Assembly: GCF_017357405.1 (NCBI RefSeq)
Contig: NZ_CP071598.1
Location: 62,001 to 126,000, forward strand
DNA: 64,000 bases
Origin: Halomontanus rarus
GTDB lineage: Archaea; Halobacteriota; Halobacteria; Halobacteriales; Natrialbaceae
Direction: 5' to 3'
This document shows, in pieces, positions 19,395 to 28,597 of the stretch. The notes beneath the pieces were generated by a model that was not told the origin of the DNA, ran no database searches, and saw nothing but the letters and a program-made list of their open reading frames with translations. A program made the position numbers and the translations under genes. The first letter of the stretch is position 1, and every line of letters starts with the position of its first letter.

Positions 19395-19417
19395 TTACAA
19401 TCATATGGTTGTAATTG
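19395..19417. repeat. Near-perfect palindrome, copy 1 of an exact 23-base repeat
   Basis: The core TTACAATCATATGGTTGTAA is palindromic except for one base pair. The core plus the following TTG occurs unchanged at 47807-47829, more than 28 kb away. A looser relative with the same arms and 8-base spacer lies at 42905-42924. It could be a protein-binding site or a weak bidirectional terminator hairpin. Confidence 0.55.
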
Positions 19418-19565
19418 TTTGGCGCGTAATTACACGTATCATAGCGGGACAGACAACTCAAACGTACGGTCTTGCCGGACGGACTTTGCCCGGCACAGAA
19501 ACGTATTTTAGGTGACTACTCTACGATACCGATGTCCTCGAATTACGACCGACGGGCTACGTCGC

Positions 19566-20561
19566 CTAGAGTGCCTCGAACGAGAACATCTGGGCTTCTG
19601 CACCGCTGAAGGACCGCTGGACGATGTCTTCTCCCGCCGCGGCCAGGTCGCCGTCCAGCGCGAGTTCGATGCCGCTGTTGACGTTCGTGAGGACGTACCC
19701 GTCCGACGCGCCGAGATCGATCGTCCAGAGCTGGTGGTCCTCCTCTTCCCACTCGCCCTGAACGACCGTTGTACCCGCTTCGGTGCTCGCGTCTTCGACT
19801 TGCAGGACGTGACCGCTGTGAGCGGCTTCGATACGGTGGGTCGCGTCCGCTTCGTCGACGACCTCGACGTTCCACTGCTGGGACTGCTCGTCGGCCCACT
19901 CCTGTTGTTCGACGGTCGCACCGGCGTCCGTCGAGCCGTCTGCGACGCCGATCGGGAGTTCGCTGAAGAGCACGTCGATGCGGTAGGTCCCGTCCATCGT
20001 GACCGGCGGTACCTCGTCGTCGGCGAGCGCTCCCTCGAGTTCGAGCGCAACCTCTGTGTCCTCACCGTCGAACTCGAACTCGGCTTCGGCCGGTTCGAAC
20101 GCCTCGAACCGGTCGTCGAGGACCTCGAACTCGTCTTCGTCGATGGGCTCGACCGTGACGTCGTAGGTGCCGTCGTCCCACCTGTACGTCGCGACGCCGT
20201 CTTCGATTTCGTCCGTCTCGGTCACCCGACCGTAGTAATCCCGTCGGAACACGAAACCGCTGTCGCGCTGGTCGATCTCGAGGCTGAAGCCCTGCGAGAC
20301 CGGATCGCCGTTCTCGGTTTCGAAGCGAAGGGAGAGTTCGGGCGGTTCGTACGTCACCGGTCCGTCCTCGTCGGTTTCCTCGGTGTCGCCGTTCCCCCCG
20401 CTCTCGTCTTCGTTCGCTTCCGTTTCCGTGTCACCAGTTTCGCCGCCGCTCGCTGCGTCGTCCGTTCGTGATCCATCGTTCACACACCCCGCGAGCGACG
20501 CGCTGAGCGTAGTGGCGAGTCCGATACCGAATTGACGTCGGCTAGGGCTCAACTTTCCCAT
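19566..20561 (-). CDS. Tat lipoprotein with ricin-type lectin domain
   Basis: A 331-residue exported lipoprotein. RRQFGIGLATTLSASLAGC is a Tat signal with lipobox Cys26. An acidic, low-complexity linker (about 27-70) follows, then a beta-sandwich-like region (about 75-185) with FRRDYYGRVTETDEIEDGVA. The last 145 residues are a ricin-B-like beta-trefoil with three similar blocks, each ending in a Q-W or Q-M-F pattern (QQWNVEVV, HQLWTIDL, AQMFSFEAL). It probably binds carbohydrate at the cell surface and may help hold polymer near the enzymes of this locus. The ATG at 20559-20561 lies about 27 bases after TTTTACTC on the minus strand, consistent with a leaderless mRNA. No catalytic residues are recognised. 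Confidence 0.78.
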   Translation of the reverse strand: MGKLSPSRRQFGIGLATTLSASLAGCVNDGSRTDDAASGGETGDTETEANEDESGGNGDTEETDEDGPVTYEPPELSLRFETENGDPVSQGFSLEIDQRDSGFVFRRDYYGRVTETDEIEDGVATYRWDDGTYDVTVEPIDEDEFEVLDDRFEAFEPAEAEFEFDGEDTEVALELEGALADDEVPPVTMDGTYRIDVLFSELPIGVADGSTDAGATVEQQEWADEQSQQWNVEVVDEADATHRIEAAHSGHVLQVEDASTEAGTTVVQGEWEEEDHQLWTIDLGASDGYVLTNVNSGIELALDGDLAAAGEDIVQRSFSGAEAQMFSFEAL

Positions 20562-21016
20562 AATTGGATCTCTGCGATCAGACGAGTAAAACGATGACGA
20601 TCCTCTCTTCACTCTGACACAAAGTCGCATGGTACCAATGTGCAGTACCGGGATTCGTCGCCGGCAGTCGACACCGGTCTTCGGTAGGTGCGCGGTAGAG
20701 CCAACTCGATGTGAGAAATCGGTGGTTCAGGTGTCGTCATCGTCGCTTCGACAAACTCAATCCCGGTACGAGATTCCCTCACTCGACCGAGAACACTCGG
20801 GAGCACCGATCTGAAGGAGAGCACAACGCACACACGTCTCTGAACACGACAGTCACCGCGGCCCCAAGCTATTTGTGATCACACGACAACGAGTTATCGC
20901 TGTACACGAGCGGTATGTTACGGGCAGGCGTCGTCGAGCACGTTTGACCACCCGATCGGTCGAGGGTGTGGCATTCGTTCTGGCCGGTATTCGGTACCCT
21001 CGTTTCGCGGGGATAT
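20562..21016. other. Divergent intergenic region
   Basis: This 455-base gap separates the lectin lipoprotein start from the dehydrogenase start. It carries the TATA-like box of the lipoprotein near 20588 (minus strand) and AT-rich stretches near 20870 and 20893 on the plus strand. A 10-codon ATG frame at 20915-20947 does not reach the dehydrogenase. No gene is recognised. Confidence 0.5.
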
Positions 21017-22057
21017 ATGTCAATGAAGCAGATCGTCCAAACAGGTCCAGAGGCAGTCGAGGTACAGGAAGGAGAACGTCCGGAACCCGATTCCGGGGAG
21101 GTCCTCGTCCGGGTCCACACCGCAGGGCTCTGTGGAAGTGACGCACACGCCTACCGGTACGAGGGGGGCTACGAGTGGATCCCGATCCCTCGGATCATGG
21201 GTCACGAGTACTCCGGCGAAGTCGTCGCGGTCGGCGCGAACGTTACGGCGTTCGAACCCGGCGACCGGATCGTCGAGGAACCGATCCACCACTGTGGGGA
21301 GTGCTTTCAGTGCAAGAACGGACAGGAGAACGTCTGTCAGAACTTTTCGATCACCGGAATGCACCGGGACGGAGCGTACGCGGACTACACGGTCGTCGAT
21401 CCCCAGCACCTCCACCCGGTCCCCGACGGCGTTCCGCTGGGACACGCCGCCATCACGGAACCGACGAGCATCGCGACCCGCGCCGTGTTCTCCCGGTCGG
21501 CCGTCACGCCGGGAGACACCGTCCTCGTCCAGGGCCCTGGCCCCATCGGCGTCCTCGTCGCCGTGATCGCCGACTCGATGGGGGCGAACGTCCTCGTCTC
21601 CGGCCTCGAGCGGGACGCCGCGTCCCGACTCCCACAGCTCGAGCGAATCGGAATCGACACGATCGATATCGAGTCGAACGACCTCGACGAGGCCGTCGAC
21701 GCGCGCACCGACGGGATCGGCTTCGACGTCGTCTTCGACACGACGGGCCACCGCACCGGCATCGAGACGGGTGTCGACGTCGTTCGCAAGGGCGGTCAGG
21801 TCGTCGTCGTCGGGCTCCCGGGCGAACCGAGCGAACTCTTCATGACGCCGGTCGTTCGCGGCGAAATCGAGGTCACCACGTCCTACGGCTCGACCTGGTC
21901 GAACTTCGAACAGGCGCTTCGACTGATGGAAAACGGGACGATCGACGCCGACGAAATCGTTTCGACGTCCTACTCGACGTCGGACCCCGCGACGGCGTTC
22001 GAGGCCTTCCTGAACTCGGAGGTCATCAAACCGGTGTTCCGGTTCGGCAGCGACTGA
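21017..22057 (+). CDS. Zinc-dependent medium-chain dehydrogenase (sorbitol/threonine dehydrogenase-like)
   Basis: A 346-residue cytoplasmic NAD(P)-dependent oxidoreductase of the MDR superfamily. The catalytic zinc site is visible as Cys39 in GLCGSDAH and His63-Glu64 in GHEYSGEV. The structural zinc site is Cys93, 96, 99 and 107 in the C-x2-C-x2-C-x7-C pattern. The Rossmann fold carries GPGPIGVLVA near 180. A close paralogue lies at 49684-50748. Placement beside two PL22 lyases suggests oxidation of a sugar or sugar acid released from pectin, but the substrate is unknown. A second in-frame ATG at 21023 is possible. A weak TATA-like GGTATTCGG lies about 28 bases upstream of 21017. Confidence 0.88.
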   Translation: MSMKQIVQTGPEAVEVQEGERPEPDSGEVLVRVHTAGLCGSDAHAYRYEGGYEWIPIPRIMGHEYSGEVVAVGANVTAFEPGDRIVEEPIHHCGECFQCKNGQENVCQNFSITGMHRDGAYADYTVVDPQHLHPVPDGVPLGHAAITEPTSIATRAVFSRSAVTPGDTVLVQGPGPIGVLVAVIADSMGANVLVSGLERDAASRLPQLERIGIDTIDIESNDLDEAVDARTDGIGFDVVFDTTGHRTGIETGVDVVRKGGQVVVVGLPGEPSELFMTPVVRGEIEVTTSYGSTWSNFEQALRLMENGTIDADEIVSTSYSTSDPATAFEAFLNSEVIKPVFRFGSD

Positions 22058-22175
22058 CCGCGAATCGTGCGACGTTCCAGCGGTGTTGGGGTCGACTTTC
22101 TCTTCTCGCGTCTCGTGCGTTCGATCCGAGTGAGACCCGTCCACCCCGACGGGACGGTCACGCTCGAGCGTGCGG

Positions 22176-23348
22176 TTACGCCTCGTACTTCGGCAGGTCT
22201 TCGAACGGCGGAATCTCGGCGAGGAACACGTCGCTGGTTCCGTCGTACCGATTCGAGTCGAAGACGACGCCCGAGCCGTCGGGAAGGAGACGCGAGTGGG
22301 GGTGCGGACTCTCCGGCTTCCAGTCGTGAGTCGCGAGGGTGCGCGGCCCCTCGTATTCGCCCGTCTCCTCGTCGTATCGGTACAGGAGGGTACACGGGAT
22401 GTCCGTGCTCCCGTCGGTGACCAGCAGTTCGGGGGTGTTCGAGTGGGTGTGCGTTCCGCCACCGGGAATCTCGGTCTCGATGCGGTCCGTATCGTCGTAC
22501 CGGGCGCTTCCGGCGAACGCTCGACGGTCACCGTCCCCGTCCGAACCGGTCTCCCAGCCGTGGTAGCCGACGCGCTCGCCGTCGGCCAGCCAGTACTCGT
22601 GGCCGACGCCGCCCTCGCCGGGCATCTCCCGGACTTTCCAGGTTTCGCCCGTCTCGCGATCGACGACCCAGATCCGATTGTCGACCCGACCCCACGGCCC
22701 CTCTTCGCAGTAGGTCAGGAGTTCCGGTCGCGTCGGTGACGGATTGACGTGGCCGATCCACCTGTCGTCCTCCACGATCGTTTCGACCTCGCCGCCGTCG
22801 GTCGGGATCGAGAGCACCTTCGAGTGCGGTCCGAGTTCGAACTTTTCGGTCATCCAGTCGTCTCCGGTTCGATCGCGGACGTCCTCGACGATCGAGACGA
22901 TGACGTTCGCCCCGTCGGCGGAGACCCCCGGAATCTTCCCGTGATATCCCGACGGCTTCTCGTACAGCGACCGAGCGGACAGGGTCGCGAGATCGATCGC
23001 GACCATGTGGTCGCCGCTCCAGCGGTACACCTCGTCGCCGTTTTCTACGATCGCCGGTCGGCTCGAGGTCCCCGACTCGACGGCCGGAACGTCGCTGAGC
23101 TGGGTGAGCAGCCCGGTCTCCAGATCGATCGAGAACACCTGCGAGTCGCCGGTTCGATCGGACGACACCACCATGCGGCGACCGTCGTCGTACAGACACG
23201 GCTCCGTGAAGTACGGGTGGAGACTGCTCGCGCCGGGATACCCCGTCAACCGGCGTACCGTCGCCCCAGTGTTCGGATCGTCGTACACGTCTCCTTCCGA
23301 GGGCCAGTGGCTCCCCGCTCGAGGCCCCTGAGTGATATTCTCAGCCAT
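22176..23348 (-). CDS. ogl: Oligogalacturonate lyase, PL22 family (copy 1)
   Basis: A 390-residue seven-bladed propeller enzyme that splits short, mostly unsaturated, oligogalacturonates to 5-keto-4-deoxyuronate in the cytoplasm. Diagnostic segments are HVNPSPTRPELLTYCEEGPW, VGHEYWLADGERVGYHGW, GGGTHTHSNTPELL and ESPHPHSRLLPDG. The last holds the His-x-His pair that binds manganese in characterised PL22 enzymes. There is no signal peptide. The ATG at 23346-23348 lies about 27 bases after GTATACGG on the minus strand, a good leaderless promoter. A paralogue follows directly upstream with its own promoter, so the two are expressed separately. Confidence 0.93.
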   Translation of the reverse strand: MAENITQGPRAGSHWPSEGDVYDDPNTGATVRRLTGYPGASSLHPYFTEPCLYDDGRRMVVSSDRTGDSQVFSIDLETGLLTQLSDVPAVESGTSSRPAIVENGDEVYRWSGDHMVAIDLATLSARSLYEKPSGYHGKIPGVSADGANVIVSIVEDVRDRTGDDWMTEKFELGPHSKVLSIPTDGGEVETIVEDDRWIGHVNPSPTRPELLTYCEEGPWGRVDNRIWVVDRETGETWKVREMPGEGGVGHEYWLADGERVGYHGWETGSDGDGDRRAFAGSARYDDTDRIETEIPGGGTHTHSNTPELLVTDGSTDIPCTLLYRYDEETGEYEGPRTLATHDWKPESPHPHSRLLPDGSGVVFDSNRYDGTSDVFLAEIPPFEDLPKYEA

Positions 23349-23370
23349 ACGAACGACCACTCCGTTCGGC

Positions 23371-23378
23371 CGTATACC
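23371..23378 (-). promoter_or_regulatory. TATA box of oligogalacturonate lyase copy 1
   Basis: On the minus strand GGTATACG is centred about 27 bases before the ATG at 23348, which supports a leaderless transcript. Confidence 0.5.
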
Positions 23379-23463
23379 CCTGCGTGTATCGGAAATCGGT
23401 GCCGCGTCTCTCGAATCTCGCCTCTCTCGAGTCGGTAGACCGAAACCTCGGCTCCCGCTCGAG

Positions 23464-24681
23464 TCACTCGGCGTTCGGATCGTGGTAGAGGGGCAACGTC
23501 GTGACGTCGTCGGGAACGTCGACGAGGAAGACGTCGTTGTCCGGCCCCGCCCGGTCCGCGCCGAACACGACCGTCGACCCGTCCGGGCTAAAGCGCGAGT
23601 GCGGATGCGGGCTGTCCTCGCCCCACGCGTGGCTCGCGAGCTTTCGCGGCTGGCGATACTCGCCGTCCTCGTCGCGTTCGTACAGCAGGAGGTACTGCGC
23701 CTTCGTGTCGTCGCCGTCGCAGACGAACCGCTCGCGCGTGTTCGAGTGACAGTGGGTTCGACGGACGGGAATCTTCGTCTCGAGGCGATCCGTGTCGTCG
23801 TAGCGGACCGTCCCGTGAAAACTGTCCTCTGGGGTCCGCTCGCCGCGCCAGCCGTGGTAGCCGACGTACTCGCCGTCGGCCAGCCAGTACTCGTGGCCGA
23901 CCGCCGTCTCCTCGTCGGTCTCCCGGAGCCGATACGTCTCCCCGGTCTCGAGGTTCGCGACGTGGATTCGGTTGTCGACGTGATCCCACGGCCCCTCGTG
24001 ACAGTACGTGAGCAGTTCGGGTCGGGTCGGCGAAGCGTTGACGTGGCTGATCCAGTACTCCTCGCCGTGGACCAACTCGAGGTCGTCGTCGCCCTCGATC
24101 TCCGCCGTGAAGATCGCGCTCTGCGGGTAGGTTTCGTGAATCCCGGCGTGTCCTTCCCCGTCGGTCCGCTCGCCGACCGAGACGAGCAGTCGCTCGTCGT
24201 CCGCTAGCACGTCGTCGACGCCGAAGTTGTAGTCGTCGTAGCCCTCGGGCTTCTCGACGACGGGACGCACGGCGAGGGTGTGCAGGTCGAGCCCGACGAT
24301 CACGTCGTTGTCGTAGGCTTCGCCCTCGAAACTGTAGGCGAAGTACACCTCGCCGGTGCGCTCGTTGACCCGCGTCGACCCGCTGACGTCCTGTGGCAGG
24401 TCGGTCAGCTGGGTCAACTGACCGGTCTCGAGGTCGATCGAGAACAGGTCCCACTCGCCTTCGCGCACCGACCGCAACAGCAGTCGGCGGCCGTCGTCGT
24501 ACCAGCCGCCCGTCGTGAAGTAGAGGTGGTGATCCTGCGCGCCCGGCTGCGTCGTGAGCTGTCGGACGCGAGCACCGGTGCCCGGGTCAATGTACTCCTC
24601 GAGTTCCGGGGTCCAGTGTCGGCCGGCTTTCGGTCCCTGGCTGAGTTCGCGCTCGTCGTCGGAAGTGGAATCGGACGTCAC
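23464..24681 (-). CDS. ogl: Oligogalacturonate lyase, PL22 family (copy 2)
   Basis: A 405-residue paralogue of the protein at 22176-23348, with the same landmarks: HVNASPTRPELLTYCHEGPW, VGHEYWLADGEYVGYHGW, RTHCHSNTRERF and DSPHPHSRFSPDG. It therefore keeps the metal-binding His-x-His pair. It should act in the cytoplasm on oligogalacturonates. The start is GTG at 24679-24681. It lies about 26 bases after TTAATA on the minus strand, so the transcript is probably leaderless with a GTG start. Having two full-length copies side by side may reflect different chain lengths or esterification states; this is inference. Confidence 0.93.
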   Translation of the reverse strand: MTSDSTSDDERELSQGPKAGRHWTPELEEYIDPGTGARVRQLTTQPGAQDHHLYFTTGGWYDDGRRLLLRSVREGEWDLFSIDLETGQLTQLTDLPQDVSGSTRVNERTGEVYFAYSFEGEAYDNDVIVGLDLHTLAVRPVVEKPEGYDDYNFGVDDVLADDERLLVSVGERTDGEGHAGIHETYPQSAIFTAEIEGDDDLELVHGEEYWISHVNASPTRPELLTYCHEGPWDHVDNRIHVANLETGETYRLRETDEETAVGHEYWLADGEYVGYHGWRGERTPEDSFHGTVRYDDTDRLETKIPVRRTHCHSNTRERFVCDGDDTKAQYLLLYERDEDGEYRQPRKLASHAWGEDSPHPHSRFSPDGSTVVFGADRAGPDNDVFLVDVPDDVTTLPLYHDPNAE

Positions 24682-24899
24682 GGCCGACTCCTTTCGGGTA
24701 ACGGTATTAAGCGTTCGGGCCGTCTCGTTCGTTTTCTACGTCGGTTTTTCGCTCTCGAGACCAGCGAGACGATTTCGGGCGAAAGCACGGCCCCGCCCAG
24801 AGCCGCCGCTCTGATCGGAGCGGATATAGTCGGATCTCGGGCGTCGAAAACTCGGCCGTTCGGTCGGGTTCGGGCGTCGAACGGTCGACAGTCGTCGCG

Positions 24900-25151
24900 T
24901 CAGTTCGCGTGCGGTGCGATGTTGTCTCTGACCTCCGAGATCTGCTTGACGACGAAGATCATGCCGTATCCGAGCAGGCCGAGCAGCGCCGTCACGATGG
25001 CGTAGACGCCGAAGAACCCGGCGGCGACGCCGCTGGTGGTGACGATCTGGGTGATGACCCCGAAGGCGGCGAAGAGTCCCGACGCGATGAACAGCGACGC
25101 CAGTAACGGGTGTTCGAAGCGCGAGTACAGTGTCGATGTGATGTATTTCAT
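24900..25151 (-). CDS. Small membrane protein at the end of the ABC transporter operon
   Basis: An 83-residue protein with two hydrophobic helices (PLLASLFIASGLFAAFGVITQIV and AAGFFGVYAIVTALLGLLGYGMIFVV) and short charged ends. No family is recognised. It lies 52 bases downstream of the second ATPase gene on the same strand. A TATA-like ATTAATAT centred about 31 bases before its ATG suggests it can also be transcribed alone. It may be an accessory subunit of the transporter, though only position supports that. Confidence 0.62.
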   Translation of the reverse strand: MKYITSTLYSRFEHPLLASLFIASGLFAAFGVITQIVTTSGVAAGFFGVYAIVTALLGLLGYGMIFVVKQISEVRDNIAPHAN

Positions 25152-25203
25152 TGGTAATCGTCGTATTTCGTCCGTGAGATATTAATTGTATCCGTCGGTT
25201 CGA

Positions 25204-26418
25204 TTATCGCTCGGGGATCTCGTGTTCCTCGCCGTGGATCGATTCGCTCTGCCAGTACTCGTGGGTGGAATTCTCGCGGAAACACGCCGAGAGGTGATCG
25301 GGCGACCCCTCCTCGGACACGAGCTCCGGATTCTCCCGCGTACAGGCCTCGCGAGCCTTCGGACAGCTGGGGTGGAACCGACACCCGGAGGGTGGGTCCG
25401 ACGGATCGGGGGCCTCCTCGGTCATCACCGGCGACGGCTCGGTGATCGTCTCTCGAGCCTCGACCGGGTCGAGGGGCAGCGACGCCCACCGGAGGATCTG
25501 CGTGTACGGATGCTTCGGGTTCTCGATGACCTCTTCGGGCGTTCCGATCTCGACGATCTCGCCGAGGTAGACGACCGCGATCTTCCCGTCGGTCTTCTCG
25601 GCGAAGTACCGGGCGTTGGTCAGGTTGTGCGAGATGAAGATGTAGGACGTGCTGAACATCTCCTGGAGGTCGACGAGCAGGTCCATGATGTCGATCCGCA
25701 AGGAGACGTCGAGGGCGCTGACGACCTCGTCGGCGAGGATCACGTCGGGTTCGACGAGCATCGCGCGGATGATCGCGACCCGCTGTTGCTCCCCGCCGGA
25801 GAGTTCGTGGGGATACCGATCCATGTAGTCCTCCGCCGGCGTCACGCCCGTCGTCCGGAGCATCGAGAGGATGCGTTCGTTCCGGTCGTTCACGTCCAGA
25901 TCCGGGAACCAGAGCTTCAGCGGCTCGGACAGCGTCGCCCGGATCGTTCGGTAAGGGTTCAACGCGGCGTTGGAGTCCTGGTGGACGATCTGGAGCGCCC
26001 GCCTGACGTCTTCGTAGTAAATCTCGCCGCTGTGACGTCCGTCTTCGACGTCCTGAACGTCGTAGCCGCGATACTTGACGGTCCCTTCGGTCGGCTCCTG
26101 AATCCCGATTGCGGTCCGTCCGAGGGTCGTCTTTCCGCTGCCACTCTCTCCCAACAGGACGAGGACGTCCTCCTCGCCGAGTTCGATCGAGACGTCGCTG
26201 ACCGCCTGGACCGGATCCTCGCCGAGGTCGAAGCGATCGACGATGCTCTGGGGCATCGCCTGTTCGATCAGCGGCTCCTCCTTGAACTCGACGGAGATGT
26301 TCTCGAGTTCGAGGACCGGCTCGCCGTTGTCCTCGACGCCCGTCGAGAGGGTGTTCGCGCTGGCGGTACTCCCGGGACTGCCGGTTTCACTGGTACTGTT
26401 ATCGTCGTCGGTGCTCAT
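25204..26418 (-). CDS. ABC transporter ATP-binding protein, OppF/DppF type
   Basis: A 404-residue ATPase of the peptide/oligosaccharide importer family. Walker A is GESGSGKTT (about residues 88-96), the signature LSGGEQQRV is near 205 and Walker B VILADEVVSALD near 222. The C-terminal Opp/Dpp extension includes the Cys-rich segment CRFHPSCPKAREAC, as in family members that bind a metal cluster. The N-terminal 40 residues are a Ser/Thr-rich acidic tail. The gene overlaps the upstream ATPase gene by four bases (ATGA), so the two are translationally coupled. With both permeases it forms a full transporter core, which in this context probably imports pectic oligosaccharides. Confidence 0.92.
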   Translation of the reverse strand: MSTDDDNSTSETGSPGSTASANTLSTGVEDNGEPVLELENISVEFKEEPLIEQAMPQSIVDRFDLGEDPVQAVSDVSIELGEEDVLVLLGESGSGKTTLGRTAIGIQEPTEGTVKYRGYDVQDVEDGRHSGEIYYEDVRRALQIVHQDSNAALNPYRTIRATLSEPLKLWFPDLDVNDRNERILSMLRTTGVTPAEDYMDRYPHELSGGEQQRVAIIRAMLVEPDVILADEVVSALDVSLRIDIMDLLVDLQEMFSTSYIFISHNLTNARYFAEKTDGKIAVVYLGEIVEIGTPEEVIENPKHPYTQILRWASLPLDPVEARETITEPSPVMTEEAPDPSDPPSGCRFHPSCPKAREACTRENPELVSEEGSPDHLSACFRENSTHEYWQSESIHGEEHEIPER

Positions 26419-27476
26419 CGGCTCTCACCTCCTGAAAGTGGAATATCGATCTCGCGTTTGGCCTTCTCGGGATAGAAACAGGCGACTTGCTGGTCCTCTT
26501 CGAAGGTCAACAGCTCCGGCTCCTCGATCTCACACCGGTCGTCCGAAATCGGACAGCGCGGATGGTACGAACAGCCCGACGGAATGTTGATCGGGTCGGG
26601 ACTCGAGCCGTCGACGGTGTGGATATCCTCGATCGCCATGTCGAGCGTCGGCGTCGACTGGATCAACGCTCTGGTGTAGGGGTGGGCCCCGTTTCGCATG
26701 ACGTCCTCGGTTTCGCCGAGTTCGACGAAGTCGAAGGCGTACATCACGCCCAGACGGTCCGCGAACCCGGCGATGACGGGCAGGTCGTGGGTGATGAACA
26801 CGAGCGTGAGGTCGTACTCGTCTTTGATCTCGTGGAGCAATCGGAGGATCGTCCGCTGCATCAGCAAGTCCAGCGCCGCCGTCGGCTCGTCGAGGACGAT
26901 CACGTCCGGTTCCAACAGTAGGCTCAATGCGAGCAGGACCCGCTGGCGTTGCCCGCCGCTCAGTTCGTGCTGGTACGTTTCGAGGATCCGCTCGGGGTCG
27001 AGGTTGAGATCGCGCATGATCTCTCGAGTGCGTTCCATTCCTTCCTCTTTGTCCTCGTTGTGCGCCTCGAGGGTCTCTTCGAAGTGGGATTTGATGGGTT
27101 TGGTCGGGTTGAACGAACTCATCGCGCCCTGGAACACCGTCGCGATCTCCCGCCAGCGAATTCGCTTGAGATCGCTCGTTCCCAGCTCGAGGAGGTCGAC
27201 CGGCTCTCCGTTTTCGGGGTAGTAGGTAATCTCGCCGCTCAACTGGCCGGGATCCTCGACGGCGTTGAGAAGCGAGGAGGCGAAGACCGACTTGCCGCAG
27301 CCGCTTTCGCCGACGATCCCGAGGGTTTCGCCCCGGTAAATGTCGATGTTGATGTCGTCCATGACCCGCGCCTGCCCGCGGCCCATTCTGAACGTCACGT
27401 TCGCGTCGCGAACTTCGAGGATCGGCTCCTGGCTGGATCGCGGCTCCGACACGGTGGATTCTGATGTTTCGAACAT
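26415..27476 (-). CDS. ABC transporter ATP-binding protein, OppD/DppD type
   Basis: A 353-residue ATPase, partner of the protein at 25204-26418. Walker A is GESGCGKS (about residues 55-62), the signature LSGGQRQRV is near 170 and Walker B VIVLDEPTAALD near 193. The C-terminus carries the family extension with CSYHPRCPISDDRC. It follows the OppC-type permease gene by 62 bases, the longest gap inside the operon, and its stop overlaps the next start. No separate promoter is evident in that gap, so it is read as part of the permease transcript. Confidence 0.92.
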   Translation of the reverse strand: MFETSESTVSEPRSSQEPILEVRDANVTFRMGRGQARVMDDINIDIYRGETLGIVGESGCGKSVFASSLLNAVEDPGQLSGEITYYPENGEPVDLLELGTSDLKRIRWREIATVFQGAMSSFNPTKPIKSHFEETLEAHNEDKEEGMERTREIMRDLNLDPERILETYQHELSGGQRQRVLLALSLLLEPDVIVLDEPTAALDLLMQRTILRLLHEIKDEYDLTLVFITHDLPVIAGFADRLGVMYAFDFVELGETEDVMRNGAHPYTRALIQSTPTLDMAIEDIHTVDGSSPDPINIPSGCSYHPRCPISDDRCEIEEPELLTFEEDQQVACFYPEKAKREIDIPLSGGESR

Positions 27477-27538
27477 GTGTGCGTGTTATGTGGTGTGTGG
27501 TTGTGGTTGGCTGGTGGTCATAACGGTCAGTATCTGTA

Positions 27539-28591
27539 TCAGTCACCGAGCTGGTTTGCGATGGAGTCGACGCCGGTGTCGTCGCCGTCTCTCGGATCGT
27601 TCTCTTCTTCCTCGTTTCGCTTGCGCGCCTGGTGTCTGGCCCGTACGCGCGGGTTGAATACCTGGTCGAACGCCTGCGCCAGGAGCGTCAACCCGAAGGT
27701 CATGCCGGTGATCGTGATGATCGGCACGAGCAACCAGTGTGCCGCGTCGAGGTTGTAGAGGGCACCAGAATCCCTATACGCGTCGTTCAGGACGACCCCC
27801 CAGTTCTGGTTCGTGAACGGAAGGATACCGAGGAAGTACAGTCCGACCGACGCGTGAATGACGCCCGTCGCCCCGTTCATGAACCCCATCGTGATGAACG
27901 GAAGCATCTCGGGCAGCACGTCCTTGGTGAGCACGCTCGAGGTCGGTTGCCCGATCGTCTTCGAGGCCTCGACGTACTCTTTCTTCCGGAGCGGGAGCAC
28001 CTGCGACCGGATCGCGCGTGCGAGTCCGGTCCAGCCCTGGATGTTCAGGATGATCCCGATGAGCCACGGGTTCGTCGGCTCGATGAGCGCCGCCAGGATG
28101 AGCAAGAGCGGTAGCCCCGGAATGGACATCATGGTGTCGGTAATCGTCATGAGGACCTTGTCCGTGTTGCCGCCCATGTAGCCCGAAACGAGGCCGACGA
28201 CGACGCCCATGGCGTTGCCGAAGATTGCCCCTGCGATCATCATTTTGAACATCGCTGGCGTCGAGTGGACCATCAGGCCGAGCAGGTCCTGTCCGTACGC
28301 GGTCGTTCCGAGCGGATGAGCCATCGATTCGAACGGCCCGGCCAACGACGGACCCTGATTGAAACTGGGCACCTCGACGAAGAGGGTGCCGATCGTTCCC
28401 ATCAGGACGTAGGCCGTCACGATGATGATCCCGATTCGGCCCCGATAATCGTCCCAGAGGACTCGGAGTGGTGCGATGATCCAGGACTCGATCATCTGCT
28501 GGTAGACGTCCGCCGTCGTCGCGTCGTACTGCGATCGAGCCTGGAACGGTGATGATTCGTCGCCGCCGCCTGGTGTGTCTTCAGTTGCCAT
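27539..28591 (-). CDS. ABC transporter permease, OppC/DppC type
   Basis: A 350-residue inner membrane subunit. After a cytoplasmic N-terminus (about 45 residues) come the first helix (IGIIIVTAYVLMGTIGTLF) and a long external loop containing HPLGTTAYGQDLL, the hallmark of OppC/DppC proteins. Then come the permease core and the ATPase-contact loop EASKTIGQPTSSVLTKDVLPEM near residue 210. It starts six bases after the stop of the OppB-type gene, so the two are co-transcribed. Confidence 0.92.
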   Translation of the reverse strand: MATEDTPGGGDESSPFQARSQYDATTADVYQQMIESWIIAPLRVLWDDYRGRIGIIIVTAYVLMGTIGTLFVEVPSFNQGPSLAGPFESMAHPLGTTAYGQDLLGLMVHSTPAMFKMMIAGAIFGNAMGVVVGLVSGYMGGNTDKVLMTITDTMMSIPGLPLLLILAALIEPTNPWLIGIILNIQGWTGLARAIRSQVLPLRKKEYVEASKTIGQPTSSVLTKDVLPEMLPFITMGFMNGATGVIHASVGLYFLGILPFTNQNWGVVLNDAYRDSGALYNLDAAHWLLVPIITITGMTFGLTLLAQAFDQVFNPRVRARHQARKRNEEEENDPRDGDDTGVDSIANQLGD

Positions 28592-28597
28592 CTGTGA

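Larger units (their letters stand above)
18979..19565. other. Convergent non-coding gap with tandem repeat and palindrome
   Basis: No credible gene lies between the stop of the GH78 gene and the stop of the lectin lipoprotein gene. The open frames here lack signal or family sense. The gap holds a 40-base tandem repeat at its left end and the TTACAA...TTGTAA palindrome at 19395-19417. It also holds a small GC hairpin (TGCCGG...CCGGCA) around 19475-19495 that could help end transcription from either side. Confidence 0.6.

Noticed and set aside
19143..19511. 122-codon plus-strand frame in the gap after GH78
   Set aside because: No family resemblance, unusual Cys/Ser/Arg composition for this organism and no promoter at the leaderless distance.
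20915..20947. 10-codon ATG frame upstream of the first zinc dehydrogenase
   Set aside because: It does not reach or overlap the gene start, so it does not fit the mini-ORF pattern seen elsewhere.
27487..27522. 11-codon frame in the permease-ATPase gap
   Set aside because: It ends nine bases short of the ATPase start with no overlap; evidence is too weak to count it with the other mini-ORFs.
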